A stretch of DNA of 47,015 bases, from assembly GCA_930986645.1 (NCBI GenBank), contig CAKNJS010000017.1, positions 1 to 47,015 of the forward strand, written 5' to 3'. The stretch comes from an uncultured Lachnoclostridium sp. Its GTDB lineage: Bacteria > Bacillota > Clostridia > Lachnospirales > Lachnospiraceae. Under the pieces are notes generated by a model. It ran no database searches. It was given only the letters and a program-made list of their open reading frames with translations, and was not told where the DNA came from. Below are positions 27,914 through 36,225 of this stretch, in pieces; position 1 is the first letter of the stretch; each line of letters opens with the position of its first letter. The position numbers were made by a program, and so were the translations under genes.

Positions 27914-28777
27914 TTATCTCTTGTTTCCCATACAGAACACCGCTACAACTCCCGGTCCGGTATGGCTTCCAATGACAGTTCCGATATTATTGATCAGAAT
28001 GTTATCGATACCCATTTTCTCGCGGACGAGTTTTGCCACATATTCTGCATCTTCGATACAGTCGCCGTGAGTGATCATTATTATGTCGTTATCCCATCCT
28101 TTCGCCTGTTCCGCCGCCATGTCCACGATTTTATTAAGAGATTTCTTGCGTCCTCTTTCTTTCCCGATAACCTGAAGTTTTCCGTTATTGTCCATATGTA
28201 TAATCGGTTTGATCTGTACCAGAGTTCCAAGCACAGCCGTGGTCTTTGAAATGCGGCCGCCTCTGTGCAGGTGGTTCAGATCATCCACTGTTACATCATG
28301 GCATACATGCAGTTTGTTGTCTTCCGTCCACTGTGCCAGTTCCTCAATTGTCATTCCTTTTTCCTTCTGTTTCAGCGCATGATGCAGCAGAAGCGCTTCT
28401 CCAAGGCAGGCACAGAGAGTATCAATTACGATCACCTTTGCTCCGGGATATTTTTCCTCAAGCATCCCGCCTGCAATTCTCATACTGTTAAGAGTACCGC
28501 TCAGTCCGGAAGAAAAACCGAGATGAAGGATATCTTTTCCCTCCTTTACATATGGCTCGAGCAAAGCAGCCGCCTCTTCCGGATTTACCTGAGATGTGGT
28601 AGACATCTTTCCTTCTCTCAATTTCGCAAAGAACTCTTTTGCAGAAAGACCTTCCATATCTGTATAAGTCTCTCCGTCAATTGTATATTTCAGCGGTACA
28701 ACAGGAACATTTCTCTCCTCAAGCCATTCTTTCGGAACATCAACCGTACTGTTCACTGTAATTACATAATCTCTCAT
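27914..28777 (-). CDS. DegV family (fatty-acid-binding) protein
   Basis: DegV/EDD-fold protein; family members bind long-chain fatty acids and serve as FakB, the partner of the fatty acid kinase FakA. Seen: VITVNSTVDVPKEWLEERNV, KMSTTSQVNPEEAAALL, the lipid headgroup motif LGFSSGLSGTLNSMRIA, LNHLHRGGRISKTTAVLG, and the C-terminal IGSHTGPGVVAVFCMGNKR. Length is 287 residues. GGAGG precedes the ATG. No fakA is next to it; Clostridia often carry several unlinked degV genes. Confidence 0.93.
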   Translation of the reverse strand: MRDYVITVNSTVDVPKEWLEERNVPVVPLKYTIDGETYTDMEGLSAKEFFAKLREGKMSTTSQVNPEEAAALLEPYVKEGKDILHLGFSSGLSGTLNSMRIAGGMLEEKYPGAKVIVIDTLCACLGEALLLHHALKQKEKGMTIEELAQWTEDNKLHVCHDVTVDDLNHLHRGGRISKTTAVLGTLVQIKPIIHMDNNGKLQVIGKERGRKKSLNKIVDMAAEQAKGWDNDIIMITHGDCIEDAEYVAKLVREKMGIDNILINNIGTVIGSHTGPGVVAVFCMGNKR

Positions 28778-28921
28778 CTTGGTTTTCCTCCCTGATTAAC
28801 TGTTATTTTGATTCCGCGCAGCGGGATATATATATACGCGCAAACCTTTCACTTCAATTATCATAACATTTTTTATACTGTTAATCAAAATATTTTAACA
28901 TTTTCTATAAAACGTTAAATA

Positions 28922-28944
28922 ACAGCCTGCTATGCACAGACTGT
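28922..28944 (-). terminator. Possible terminator after the gerA-family gene
   Basis: Minus strand ACAGTCTG/CAGGCTGT (8 pairs, one wobble) with a 7-base loop, followed by the T-rich TATTTAACGTTTTAT. It is nine bases beyond the stop. Confidence 0.5.
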
Positions 28945-28952
28945 CATTTATA

Positions 28953-30320
28953 CTAATTCAATTTTACATTGAGATAATTTCTTCCTGATAATGTCTTGTT
29001 GAATGCAAGAAAACAGAGAACCAGAATACACCCTGCTATAAATCCGTATATATCAAACAGTGCAGTCAGTATCAGGAGCATCAGCCTCATGAATTTCAGT
29101 GCATATCCAAGCTCAAAGTTAGGCTGGGTATAATTTGCCACGGCAACGAAAGCCATATAGAGCATTACTTCGCTGTTGAACCATCCGGACTGCACGGAAA
29201 ATTCTCCCATTACAATACCAGCGATCACACTGAGAGGAGTACTTAGCATGGTCGGTGTATTCATAGCAGCCAGCCTCAGTCCGTCTATTGAAATCTCCAG
29301 CAGAAGGAACTGGAATATCAATGGAATATTTACCGTATCTCTCACTGCAACAAATTCAAAGGCTTCCGGCAGCCATTCCTGATTCTGCATAAACAACAGA
29401 TAAAGCGGAGTAAAAAACACAGTGGCTATCGTGATAAGTGATCTTGTCACTTTCAAGTATACGCCTGTAATTGTCGGAAAATAATAATCATTTGCTTCCT
29501 CTATCATATCCAGTACGGATGTGGGCAGGATCATTGCCGATGGAGAATTATCGACAAGGATGACCACTTTTCCCTCCAGCAGACAGGCGGCAGCTGTATC
29601 CGGCCGTTCAGTATATTTGAATTTAGGGAACGGATTAAACCATTTCCGTTTAAACAGTGCTTCAGCCAGACTCTGCTGATTCATGCGCAGATCATCAAGC
29701 TGAAGATTATCTATTCTCTTTTTCAGATTATCAAGCAGTGCTTTGTCGACACGATCGCTCATATAGCAGATCGCGATGTCAGTCCGGGATGACTGTCCGG
29801 CTTCTGTCATTTCCATAATAAGATGCGGGTCGCGGATCCGCCTTCGCATCAACGCAGTATTAAAAACAATAGTCTCAACAAAACCGTCACGCGATCCCCG
29901 AAGCGATTTGTCTTTATCCGGTTCATCCACGCTCCGGGAAGGATAGGTACGGCAGTCCAGTATAATACATTCCTTATAGCCGTCGATGAATAATGCTGCA
30001 GGACCGGAGAGAACATTCCGTATGACCTGATCATAATTTTCTGCCAGATCAATCTCCACATAAGGCACCATATTCTGTATAAAACCTTCTGCATCCTCCG
30101 GCATATCTGTTTCTGAAACAGAAAGAAAAGAGTCCATGATCTTCAGCATGACTTCATCTTTAATGAATCCGTCAATATAATAGAACACGGACGCTTTTCC
30201 TCCTATCATAATATTCCTCCTGATAATGTCAAAACTCTCGGATACCGGAAGGATTTCATTCATATATCTGATATTCTCCTCAAATGAGGTGCTTAACTTT
30301 TTACAGTTCTTTTCTACCAT
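28953..30320 (-). CDS. Spore germination protein, GerA/SpoVAF family
   Basis: A-subunit type protein of nutrient germinant receptors, or the related SpoVAF. The N-terminal soluble part (1-about 280) has RNIMIGGKASVFYYIDGFIK, ALFIDGYKECIILDCRTYPS, and TDIAICYMSDRVDKALLDNL. The membrane half has VVILVDNSPSAMILPTSVLD, DYYFPTITGVYLKVTRSL, LQ-like LEISIDGLRLAAMNTPTML, TPLSVIAGIVMGEFSVQSGW, and ends FNKTLSGRNYLNVKLN. The length of 455 residues is slightly short of GerAA. There is no B or C subunit beside it, which favours the stand-alone SpoVAF-like group. It indicates an endospore former. GAAAGGAGAGG precedes the ATG. Confidence 0.92.
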   Translation of the reverse strand: MVEKNCKKLSTSFEENIRYMNEILPVSESFDIIRRNIMIGGKASVFYYIDGFIKDEVMLKIMDSFLSVSETDMPEDAEGFIQNMVPYVEIDLAENYDQVIRNVLSGPAALFIDGYKECIILDCRTYPSRSVDEPDKDKSLRGSRDGFVETIVFNTALMRRRIRDPHLIMEMTEAGQSSRTDIAICYMSDRVDKALLDNLKKRIDNLQLDDLRMNQQSLAEALFKRKWFNPFPKFKYTERPDTAAACLLEGKVVILVDNSPSAMILPTSVLDMIEEANDYYFPTITGVYLKVTRSLITIATVFFTPLYLLFMQNQEWLPEAFEFVAVRDTVNIPLIFQFLLLEISIDGLRLAAMNTPTMLSTPLSVIAGIVMGEFSVQSGWFNSEVMLYMAFVAVANYTQPNFELGYALKFMRLMLLILTALFDIYGFIAGCILVLCFLAFNKTLSGRNYLNVKLN

Positions 30321-30375
30321 AGATGCCTCTCCTTTCAGCTAGACGGCTGGATTGTTATCTATGGTTAGATTTCCC

Positions 30376-31044
30376 TTATTCCTCTGAAATATACCCCGCC
30401 TTCTTCATCTTTTCAATCACCTGTGCCTGACGTTCTCTGGCCAGTTCCGGGCTGGCAGCAGGGTTATAATTCGTCGGTGCATTTGGAATGCCTGCAAGAA
30501 GAGTACATTCATCAAAATCCATTTCTGACGGTGCCTTTCCAAAATAGCCCCATGAAGCGTCAGCTACGCAATAATATCCGTTCCCGAAAAATATAGAATT
30601 AACATACAATTCAAAGATCTTATCTTTATCCAGAACTGATTCAATTTTAAAAGCCATAAACATCTCGGCTGCTTTTCGTACAAGCTTTTTATCCTGTGTA
30701 AAATACTGATTTTTAGCCAGCTGCTGGGTAATAGTGCTTCCGCCTTCCACGTAGGATCCCGCCTTAATATCATTGATTAAAGCCCTGCATGTGGCAGCAG
30801 GATCGACTCCCGGATGAGAATAAAACCGTTTGTCTTCAACTGCCAGCACGGCATTGATATAATCCTGCGGCAGTTCATCTATTGTCGTATAATTATCGAT
30901 TGACTCAATCTCTTCTGCCATTTGCTCTACGCTTTTATTATCAAGTGCTTCCCTGTAATCTATGTATCCTTTCACACAGAGCACACCGCAGAGTATCACG
31001 ATTGCCAGAATAAGAAAAGAACACAGACGCTTAATCCATTTCAT
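30376..31044 (-). CDS. Stand-alone GT51 peptidoglycan glycosyltransferase
   Basis: Membrane-bound enzyme that polymerises lipid II. One N-terminal membrane helix (about 8-27), then the GT51 domain with catalytic Glu in VLAVEDKRFYSHPGVD, GGSTITQQLAKNQYFT, RKAAEMFMAFKIESVLDKDK, and FELYVNSIFFGNGYY. The length of 222 residues and absence of a transpeptidase domain fit a monofunctional transglycosylase (MtgA type). The start is ATG 31044 (GGAG 12 bases upstream) or TTG 31053 (three bases from the same motif). The gerA-family gene follows 55 bases later, so cotranscription is possible. Confidence 0.92.
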   Translation of the reverse strand: MKWIKRLCSFLILAIVILCGVLCVKGYIDYREALDNKSVEQMAEEIESIDNYTTIDELPQDYINAVLAVEDKRFYSHPGVDPAATCRALINDIKAGSYVEGGSTITQQLAKNQYFTQDKKLVRKAAEMFMAFKIESVLDKDKIFELYVNSIFFGNGYYCVADASWGYFGKAPSEMDFDECTLLAGIPNAPTNYNPAASPELARERQAQVIEKMKKAGYISEE

Positions 31045-31159
31045 AGTATGCAAGTACTCCTTTCATACATAAAGTATACCGGATAAATCTGTGTTCTTCC
31101 CTTATATCTTCTTACGTTTTTCTTAATTTACATTACATTTTTGTAAGCTGTACAGACAC

Positions 31160-31197
31160 AGACAGATACCTGTTCGGGCATATCAGCTTATCTGTCT
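31160..31197 (-). terminator. Hairpin after the dUTPase gene
   Basis: AGACAGATA and TATCTGTCT (9 pairs) around a 20-base loop, directly past the dut stop. It lacks a clean T-run, so its role as a terminator is uncertain. Confidence 0.4.
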
Positions 31198-31204
31198 CCA
31201 TGAA

Positions 31205-31717
31205 TTAATTTGTAGTGCTCCCAAATCCGCCATTGCGCACACCTGTTGCATTATCATCCAGCGTAATACCATACTCTGCAAAGATTCCCTGCATGAAACC
31301 TTCGCCCGCTTTCAGACTGAGAGTTTTATTTTCATTGGAATCATTTGTAATCTTGGCAAATATATGTCCCTCATTGTCTGAATAATAGTAGTCACTATCG
31401 ATAATACCTACAGTATTATTGAGCTGCAGTCTGTATTTGAAACCAAGTCCGCTTCTCGGATAACACTTGAGCACCCACTCCGGTTCCATCCACACGCGGA
31501 TTCCTGTAGGGATCTTGATTGTCTCGCCCGGTCTCAGTGTAACAGCCGCAGGAGCAAAGAAATCATATCCTGCACTTCCTGCAGTCGCGCGTTTCGGAAG
31601 ACGTATATTGTCAAATATCTCCCTGATTTCTTTCTCATCCGTTATTCCGAGGGTGTTCCCCCACCCTTCCAGAAACTGTTCAAAACTTACTTTCTCGAAT
31701 TTTGCTATTCTTTTCAT
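31205..31717 (-). CDS. dut: dUTP diphosphatase (dUTPase)
   Basis: Trimeric dUTPase fold enzyme, which hydrolyses dUTP to dUMP. Seen motifs: AGSAGYDFFAPAAVTLRPGE (motif I), YPRSGLGFKYRLQLNNTVG (II), VGIIDSDYYYSDNEGHIF (III), EGFMQGIFAEYG (IV), and the Gly-rich RNGGFGSTT (V) at the extreme C-terminus, with the variant RNGGFG. It carries an extra 40-residue N-terminal segment (MKRIAKFEKVSFEQFLEG). Length is 170 residues. ATG 31717 has GGAG eight bases upstream. It follows the FMN enzyme by 33 bases. The N-terminal extension resembles dUTPases seen in Clostridia and their phages. Confidence 0.9.
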   Translation of the reverse strand: MKRIAKFEKVSFEQFLEGWGNTLGITDEKEIREIFDNIRLPKRATAGSAGYDFFAPAAVTLRPGETIKIPTGIRVWMEPEWVLKCYPRSGLGFKYRLQLNNTVGIIDSDYYYSDNEGHIFAKITNDSNENKTLSLKAGEGFMQGIFAEYGITLDDNATGVRNGGFGSTTN

Positions 31718-31750
31718 CTGATTCACTCCTGTATTTACTTCGTCTGCATT

Positions 31751-32776
31751 TTATCTCCAGATCATATCGCTGTTTATCTCATCCAGAGAAAATGCACCGC
31801 ACATACGCATTGTATCCTTCAGTTCCGCTCCGATCTTATCTACATAAGCTGAGATTCCGTCTTCCTGTCCGCCATAGACCGCTGTCACGAAAGGGCGGGC
31901 AATCAATACAGCATCTGCCCCAAGCGCCAGTGCCTTAAATACATCTACACCTGTACGGATTCCTCCGTCCACGAATATCTTCATCCGGCTTCCCGATTCC
32001 CTGACCGCTCTTACTATAGACGGCAGTACTTCCGCTGTAGCAGGGCACTGATCCAAAACTCTGCCTCCATGGTTTGAAACTACAATTCCCTGTACTCCTG
32101 CCTCCACAGCTTTCAGCGCTCCACGCGGTGTCATAATTCCCTTTAAAATGAAAGGAATCTCTGCCATCTTTACGATTTCCCTGAGCTCATTCACTGATTT
32201 ACTTCCCGCAGGAGGATTTAAATTCTGAAGAAAAGGAAGTCCTGCAGCATCAATATCCATGGCAGCTGCAAATGCGCCTGACCTTTTCACAAGTTCCATT
32301 TTTTCCCTTATCGTATCCATATCCCATGGCTTAACTGTCGGTATTCCCTGTCCGCCCAGCTGGCCGATCGCATTTGTGGCTTCAATCATGACATTGTAAT
32401 CTGTTCCGTCTCCGGTAAATGCCGCAATCCTGTTTTCCGCACAGCCCCTGAGAAGTATTTCATTATACTGCTGATCTGTATATTTATCTCCGTAATGCAG
32501 CTTCACCGCACCTACCGGCCCAGCAAAAAAAGGATAAGAGAACCTCTGTCCAAAAAGCTCTATCTCTGTATTCAGCTCCTTCTGTTCACAGATCGTATCC
32601 ATATTAATACGGATTTCCTGCCATTTCTGATAATTTCTCACAGCAAGTTCACCGGTTCCTTTCGCCCCGGGTCCCGGCATTGTATTTCTGCATGCCGCGC
32701 CATTACAAACCGGGCATGCCTTGCAGTAAGGACCGATACACTTTCTTGCCGCATTTACAGCTTCATTGTAATCCAT
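31751..32776 (-). CDS. FMN-dependent alpha-hydroxy-acid dehydrogenase-like protein with Cys-rich N-terminus
   Basis: TIM-barrel flavoprotein of the LldD/glycolate oxidase family. Seen: FFAGPVGAVKLHYGDKYTDQ, PFILKGIMTPRGALKAVEAG (with the conserved Lys), VQGIVVSNHGGRVLDQCPAT with the catalytic His-Gly-Gly-Arg, and IFVDGGIRTGVDVFKALALG that binds the FMN phosphate. Unlike the classical enzymes, residues 13-29 hold five cysteines (C13, C18, C21, C24, C29 in CIGPYCKACPVCNGAACRN), possibly for metal or an iron-sulfur cluster. Anaerobic Firmicutes have this variant. The substrate is unknown. Length is 341 residues. It sits between an aminotransferase and dut. Confidence 0.85.
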   Translation of the reverse strand: MDYNEAVNAARKCIGPYCKACPVCNGAACRNTMPGPGAKGTGELAVRNYQKWQEIRINMDTICEQKELNTEIELFGQRFSYPFFAGPVGAVKLHYGDKYTDQQYNEILLRGCAENRIAAFTGDGTDYNVMIEATNAIGQLGGQGIPTVKPWDMDTIREKMELVKRSGAFAAAMDIDAAGLPFLQNLNPPAGSKSVNELREIVKMAEIPFILKGIMTPRGALKAVEAGVQGIVVSNHGGRVLDQCPATAEVLPSIVRAVRESGSRMKIFVDGGIRTGVDVFKALALGADAVLIARPFVTAVYGGQEDGISAYVDKIGAELKDTMRMCGAFSLDEINSDMIWR

Positions 32777-32836
32777 ATATACCCTCGCTTCTCCTCTTTC
32801 AAAATCAGTTTTTAATTTCTATTCTGCCCGCATTCC

Positions 32837-34012
32837 TCATGAGCGGAATATTCCCGACTGTTCGAGCACATCCAGTATCTCTGCAATAGTCTTTTCATCC
32901 ACTACAAGAGCCATCCTTACATATCCTTCCCCGCCTGTTCCAAATGCGCTTCCCGGTGTTACGATTACGCCGGTGCGCTCCATCAGTTTCATGCAGAAAT
33001 CAACGGAAGAATCATATCCTTCCGGAATCCGTGCCCACACGAACATTGTTCCCTGACTGTCAGGCACATTCCAGCCGATTCTCCTTAGGCCTCCGCAGAG
33101 CGCACGGTTACGTCTTCCGTATTCTCTGCGCTGCTCTTCAATAAAATCATCCGGCCCGGTCAATGCAGCAATAGCCGCATACTGCACCGGATAGAAAATA
33201 CCATAATCAATCTGAGACCTGAGCAGCCGGAATTTACGGATGATATCCCTATTTCCTACTACAAAAGAAATTCTTGCGCCCGTCAGATTATACGACTTTG
33301 AAAGAGAATAAAACTCCACTCCGACATCTTTTGCGCCTTCATATGCAAGGAAGGATTTTCCCGGCTTTTCTGTAAATGTAATATCCGAATATGCATTATC
33401 ATGCAGGATCACGATATCGTTTTTCTTTGCAAAGGCAATCAGTTTTTTGTAAAAATCATCCGGAGCACACACACATACAGGATTCAGCGGATAAGAAACA
33501 ATCATGTACTTTGTTTTCTTTAATGTCTCTTCCGGAATACTGTCAAGATCCGGCAGATACCCGTTCTCTTCGCTGATGGAATAATACTGTACATCCGCTT
33601 TCGCCATAATTCCACTCATTTCGAACATTGGATATCCCGGATTCGGAACAAGAATTACATCTCCCGGATCACAGAAGATCATCCCGATATGCGCCATCGC
33701 CTCCTGAGAGCCATAGACTGACATTACCTCATCCGTGGTGATATCCACGCCGAATCTCTTTTTGTATCGATACTGCACCGCTTCCAGAAGCTCCGGCAGG
33801 TCAGCTAGAGAATACTTGTAATTCTCCGGTTTTCTGCAGGCCTCTTCCATCGCTTTCATTACGTGAGGTGCAGGCTGAAAGTCCGGTGTTCCCACAGACA
33901 GATTATAAACTCTGCGCCCTTCCTTTATAAGTTCTTCCTTTTTTTCATTCAGGGCTCCAAATATTCCCTGCTGAAAATGATTTATCATTGTCGAAAAATG
34001 ACTGTTGTCCAT
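32837..34012 (-). CDS. Class I/II PLP-dependent aminotransferase
   Basis: Fold type I aminotransferase of the aspartate aminotransferase/LL-diaminopimelate aminotransferase group. It begins MDNSHFSTMINHFQQGIFGA, then VYNLSVGTPDFQPAPHVMKA, VYGSQEAMAHIGMIFCDPGD, ILVPNPGYPMFEMSG, VSYPLNPVCVCAPDDFYKK, HDNAYSDITF, and the PLP-binding Lys in VEFYSLSKSYNLTGARISF. The C-terminus has GTGGEGYVRMALVVDE with the carboxylate-binding Arg. Length is 391 residues. AGGAGG precedes the ATG; TATAAT lies in the leader. Substrate not determinable; an amino-donor role beside the hydroxy-acid enzyme suggests 2-oxo-acid metabolism. Confidence 0.9.
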   Translation of the reverse strand: MDNSHFSTMINHFQQGIFGALNEKKEELIKEGRRVYNLSVGTPDFQPAPHVMKAMEEACRKPENYKYSLADLPELLEAVQYRYKKRFGVDITTDEVMSVYGSQEAMAHIGMIFCDPGDVILVPNPGYPMFEMSGIMAKADVQYYSISEENGYLPDLDSIPEETLKKTKYMIVSYPLNPVCVCAPDDFYKKLIAFAKKNDIVILHDNAYSDITFTEKPGKSFLAYEGAKDVGVEFYSLSKSYNLTGARISFVVGNRDIIRKFRLLRSQIDYGIFYPVQYAAIAALTGPDDFIEEQRREYGRRNRALCGGLRRIGWNVPDSQGTMFVWARIPEGYDSSVDFCMKLMERTGVIVTPGSAFGTGGEGYVRMALVVDEKTIAEILDVLEQSGIFRS

Positions 34013-34127
34013 ATATATTCCTCCTTTGCCGCCGTGCAGCGTCTAATCGCACGCAACGCGGTTATTATATCACATTTCAGCACAAAACGACAGAAAAAGA
34101 TCCTGTCTCTGCCCAATAAAGCACTGT

Positions 34128-34741
34128 CTATTCAGGATGCCCCTGCTTCCGAATTCTAGATGAAAAATTTGTTTTCTGAAATCTGGATTCTTCTTGAAGA
34201 AATCCGTTCTTTTGGGCTGGCTCATGCACTAATGAAATCTGCCGAGCAGGACAGGATACAGACCATGCTTTCCTACATCCAAACAAAGCACACCGTCCGG
34301 CGTTTGTTATGATCTGCAATGCTTCTGAGTGCTTGACTGCCGGAAGTGGATTATACACCTTAATTTGCTCTAAATAAGGGTCGAGATAAAACTCTCTTTC
34401 GTCCTCTATCCCTGCATTATTTAAAACATCCAGAGCCAAATCATACAGAGTAATTACTAATTCCCTATACAATCCTTTGTAATAGGTATCTGTCAACTGA
34501 TAAAATCGGCTGTCGCCGTAGACTTTGAGAAGTTCTGTTCTGCCGTGGCATATGGTTTTGTGACCGTATATCCGTCAAATGTTTTTTTCTCGTCAGAATA
34601 GTATGTAAGCTCTGTCTCTTCATCAAAGATCGCATTATTCTGCGCATCTGAATTTACAACGCCTATAGACACTCTTATGTACGCCATGTTTCGGAACGGC
34701 AACTGCATTGCTTCTTTGTATTCTTTGGTTGCAAGTTGCAT
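34128..34741 (-). pseudogene. Frameshifted phage tail/baseplate (endopeptidase-like) gene
   Basis: A tail gene now read in two frames. The first (34493-34741) starts MQLATKEYKEAMQLPFRNMA and ends after TVTKPYATAEQNFSKSTATA at a TGA. The second frame continues without a proper start, as LKVYGDSRFYQLTDTYYKGL, then LDVLNNAGIEDEREFYLDPY, and VKHSEALQIITNAGRCALF. The last blocks match the phage tail proteins of Clostridia prophages, which carry DPYLxxIxxxNPxPxxxHxEALQxIxNAGRC. The frameshift lies near 34520. After GRCALF the homology ends and the frame continues into unrelated sequence, so the distal part is lost as well. Confidence 0.75.
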
Positions 34742-34745
34742 GGTC

Positions 34746-35135
34746 TCACTCCAATCCTGCGTCTATCAGGTTGACAGCAAATGTTTCGTCTTGAAGTACC
34801 AAGTGAGTCAGTCGGTCAACAAAAAACGGTTTTCCTGTCCTATCTCCCGGATACATAGTAATCGTGATCACATGACCGGGATTTGCCATATCTTCAAACG
34901 TAACCGGAACATAAAAAGGCTTTGATGAATCAAGCATCCGTTTTCTGACTGTCAGTGAAAGCTCTACCCATTCCATATTATCGAGTTTATACAAGTCTCG
35001 TCCTGCTCTCTGGCCGATAACTGCATTACTGGCATTACGCCCTGCATTTACCGTTGTAGAGGTTGGCCACGAAAATCCACGCCTCGGACACAACCAGTTA
35101 TACCCGTTTACATTCAAAAAAGACGATAAAGCCAT
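34746..35135 (-). CDS. Small phage tail protein
   Basis: A 129-residue protein starting MALSSFLNVNGYNWLCPRRG, with WPTSTTVNAGRNASNAVIGQ, WVELSLTVRKRMLDSSKPF and VTFEDMANPGHVITITMYPG. It is of the kind found after the tape-measure gene in Lachnospiraceae siphophages; the exact structural role is not known to me. ATG 35135 has GGAGG eight bases upstream. It looks intact and ends five bases before the next gene's first codon. Remaining part of the prophage module. Confidence 0.7.
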   Translation of the reverse strand: MALSSFLNVNGYNWLCPRRGFSWPTSTTVNAGRNASNAVIGQRAGRDLYKLDNMEWVELSLTVRKRMLDSSKPFYVPVTFEDMANPGHVITITMYPGDRTGKPFFVDRLTHLVLQDETFAVNLIDAGLE

Positions 35136-35202
35136 GCGCACCACCTCCTACTATAGAAAATTAATTGCATCCAAAATGCAATTAGTTGCAATTTATTTCA
35201 TC

Positions 35203-35232
35203 AAAAAAGCACCTATCCGAAGATAAGTGCTT
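35203..35232 (-). terminator. Terminator of the zinc-ribbon/DUF4352 gene
   Basis: Minus strand AAGCACTTATC, a TTCG tetraloop and GATAGGTGCTT followed by TTTT. A textbook hairpin (11 pairs, one G-T) placed 19 bases past the stop codon; it makes the gene a separate transcription unit. Confidence 0.9.
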
Positions 35233-35250
35233 AATCTGTTTTATATTGTT

Positions 35251-36165
35251 TTATTGAAGTTTAATTATCTCTTTGTTTGTTCCAAATAATGACATCGAAT
35301 CATATTCAAGTTCAATTGATTTTGAGTCTATTGGAACAGTGTAATATGTACTAAACGAAACATTTCTTCCGGGTGAAAGATTTGTATTCATGAAACTGCT
35401 ATCATCAAGAGAATAAACTTGTTCACAAGTTGTATCATCTGCATAACAGTCAAAATCATAAATGCTCACATATTCATCATCTGTTCCGGTATTCTCAAAT
35501 GTAAATGAAACTTGAATATATTTCATTCCGTCTTCCGGTGTATTCCACCCATATTCATTATCATAATCCTGAAAATCAAGGTTTGCAGAATCAACGGTTA
35601 CTTTAAGTCCATCAGTTTCAAATGATTCACCTACTTTTACGCCGTATGAATTATCCATATCATCTTGTTGTTCGTTTTTATCGCTCTTTTGTTTTTCTTC
35701 AGCGCTTTTATCCTGTTTTTCTTCGATTTGCTCTTTTGGAGCTTCGTCTTTTTCTGGCTCTTTCGTTTTATTTACATTAGAATCATCTTGCATTTGTTCG
35801 ATTTTTTCAGACATATTATCGTATTGAGATACATTGCTATAATCTATCGAACTCATAACTATGATAAACAATAATATTGATAAGACCGAAAGAACAATTC
35901 CTGTTATCGACATCCCTTTTTTGGGTTTCTTTGTTATAAGCGCTACGATTCCAAGTATAAGTCCAATAACCGCAGGAATTATACCGATTATAATAAATGT
36001 AAGTATAAGACCTGCAACACCCAGAATCATAGATGCTATCGCCATTGATCCCGACCCATTGTTTTTATTATTCCGTTCATTCTGAACTTGTGGCAAAGGA
36101 GTGCCACAATTCTGGCAAAACTTATTTCTACTATCATTTGGATAATTACATTTTGGACAATTCAC
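35251..36165 (-). CDS. Zinc-ribbon, DUF4190-like, DUF4352 membrane protein (phage cargo)
   Basis: A 304-residue protein. Residues 1-22 are a zinc ribbon (C4, C7, C18, C21, in MNCPKCNYPNDSRNKFCQNC). Residues 40-105 form two to three hydrophobic helices of DUF4190 type (SMAIASMILGVAGLILTF, GIIPAVIGLILGIVALITKK, ITGIVLSVLSILLFIIVM). A Lys/Glu/Asp-rich, repetitive linker spans about 125-172. The C-terminal Ig-like DUF4352 domain (about 175-304) has VKVGESFETDGLKVTVDSAN and GMKYIQVSFTFENTGTDDEY. Start is GTG 36165, with GGAGG eight bases upstream. Composition is clearly more AT-rich than the flanking housekeeping genes. It has its own promoter (36196-36224) and terminator (35203-35232), so it is a moron-like insert. 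The function is not known. Confidence 0.82.
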   Translation of the reverse strand: MNCPKCNYPNDSRNKFCQNCGTPLPQVQNERNNKNNGSGSMAIASMILGVAGLILTFIIIGIIPAVIGLILGIVALITKKPKKGMSITGIVLSVLSILLFIIVMSSIDYSNVSQYDNMSEKIEQMQDDSNVNKTKEPEKDEAPKEQIEEKQDKSAEEKQKSDKNEQQDDMDNSYGVKVGESFETDGLKVTVDSANLDFQDYDNEYGWNTPEDGMKYIQVSFTFENTGTDDEYVSIYDFDCYADDTTCEQVYSLDDSSFMNTNLSPGRNVSFSTYYTVPIDSKSIELEYDSMSLFGTNKEIIKLQ

Positions 36166-36195
36166 AACTCATTCCTCCCATAGTATGATAGATAA

Positions 36196-36224
36196 ATTCT
36201 ACCACACTACGGGAAATTTTACAA
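36196..36224 (-). promoter_or_regulatory. Promoter of the zinc-ribbon/DUF4352 gene
   Basis: Minus strand TTGTAA (36224-36219), 17-base spacer, TAGAAT (36201-36196), directly beyond the stop of the tape-measure stump and 30 bases before the GTG start. Confidence 0.6.
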
Positions 36225-36225
36225 T

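Noticed and set aside
25205-28777. Agr-type peptide signalling cassette
   Set aside because: Only the kinase and regulator are present; no AgrB-like protease or AgrD-like small frame was seen on either strand nearby.
28860-28905. Rex-like TGTTAA...TTAACA upstream of degV
   Set aside because: The half-sites are about 10 bases apart instead of 4-6 as Rex requires; the region is simply AT-rich.
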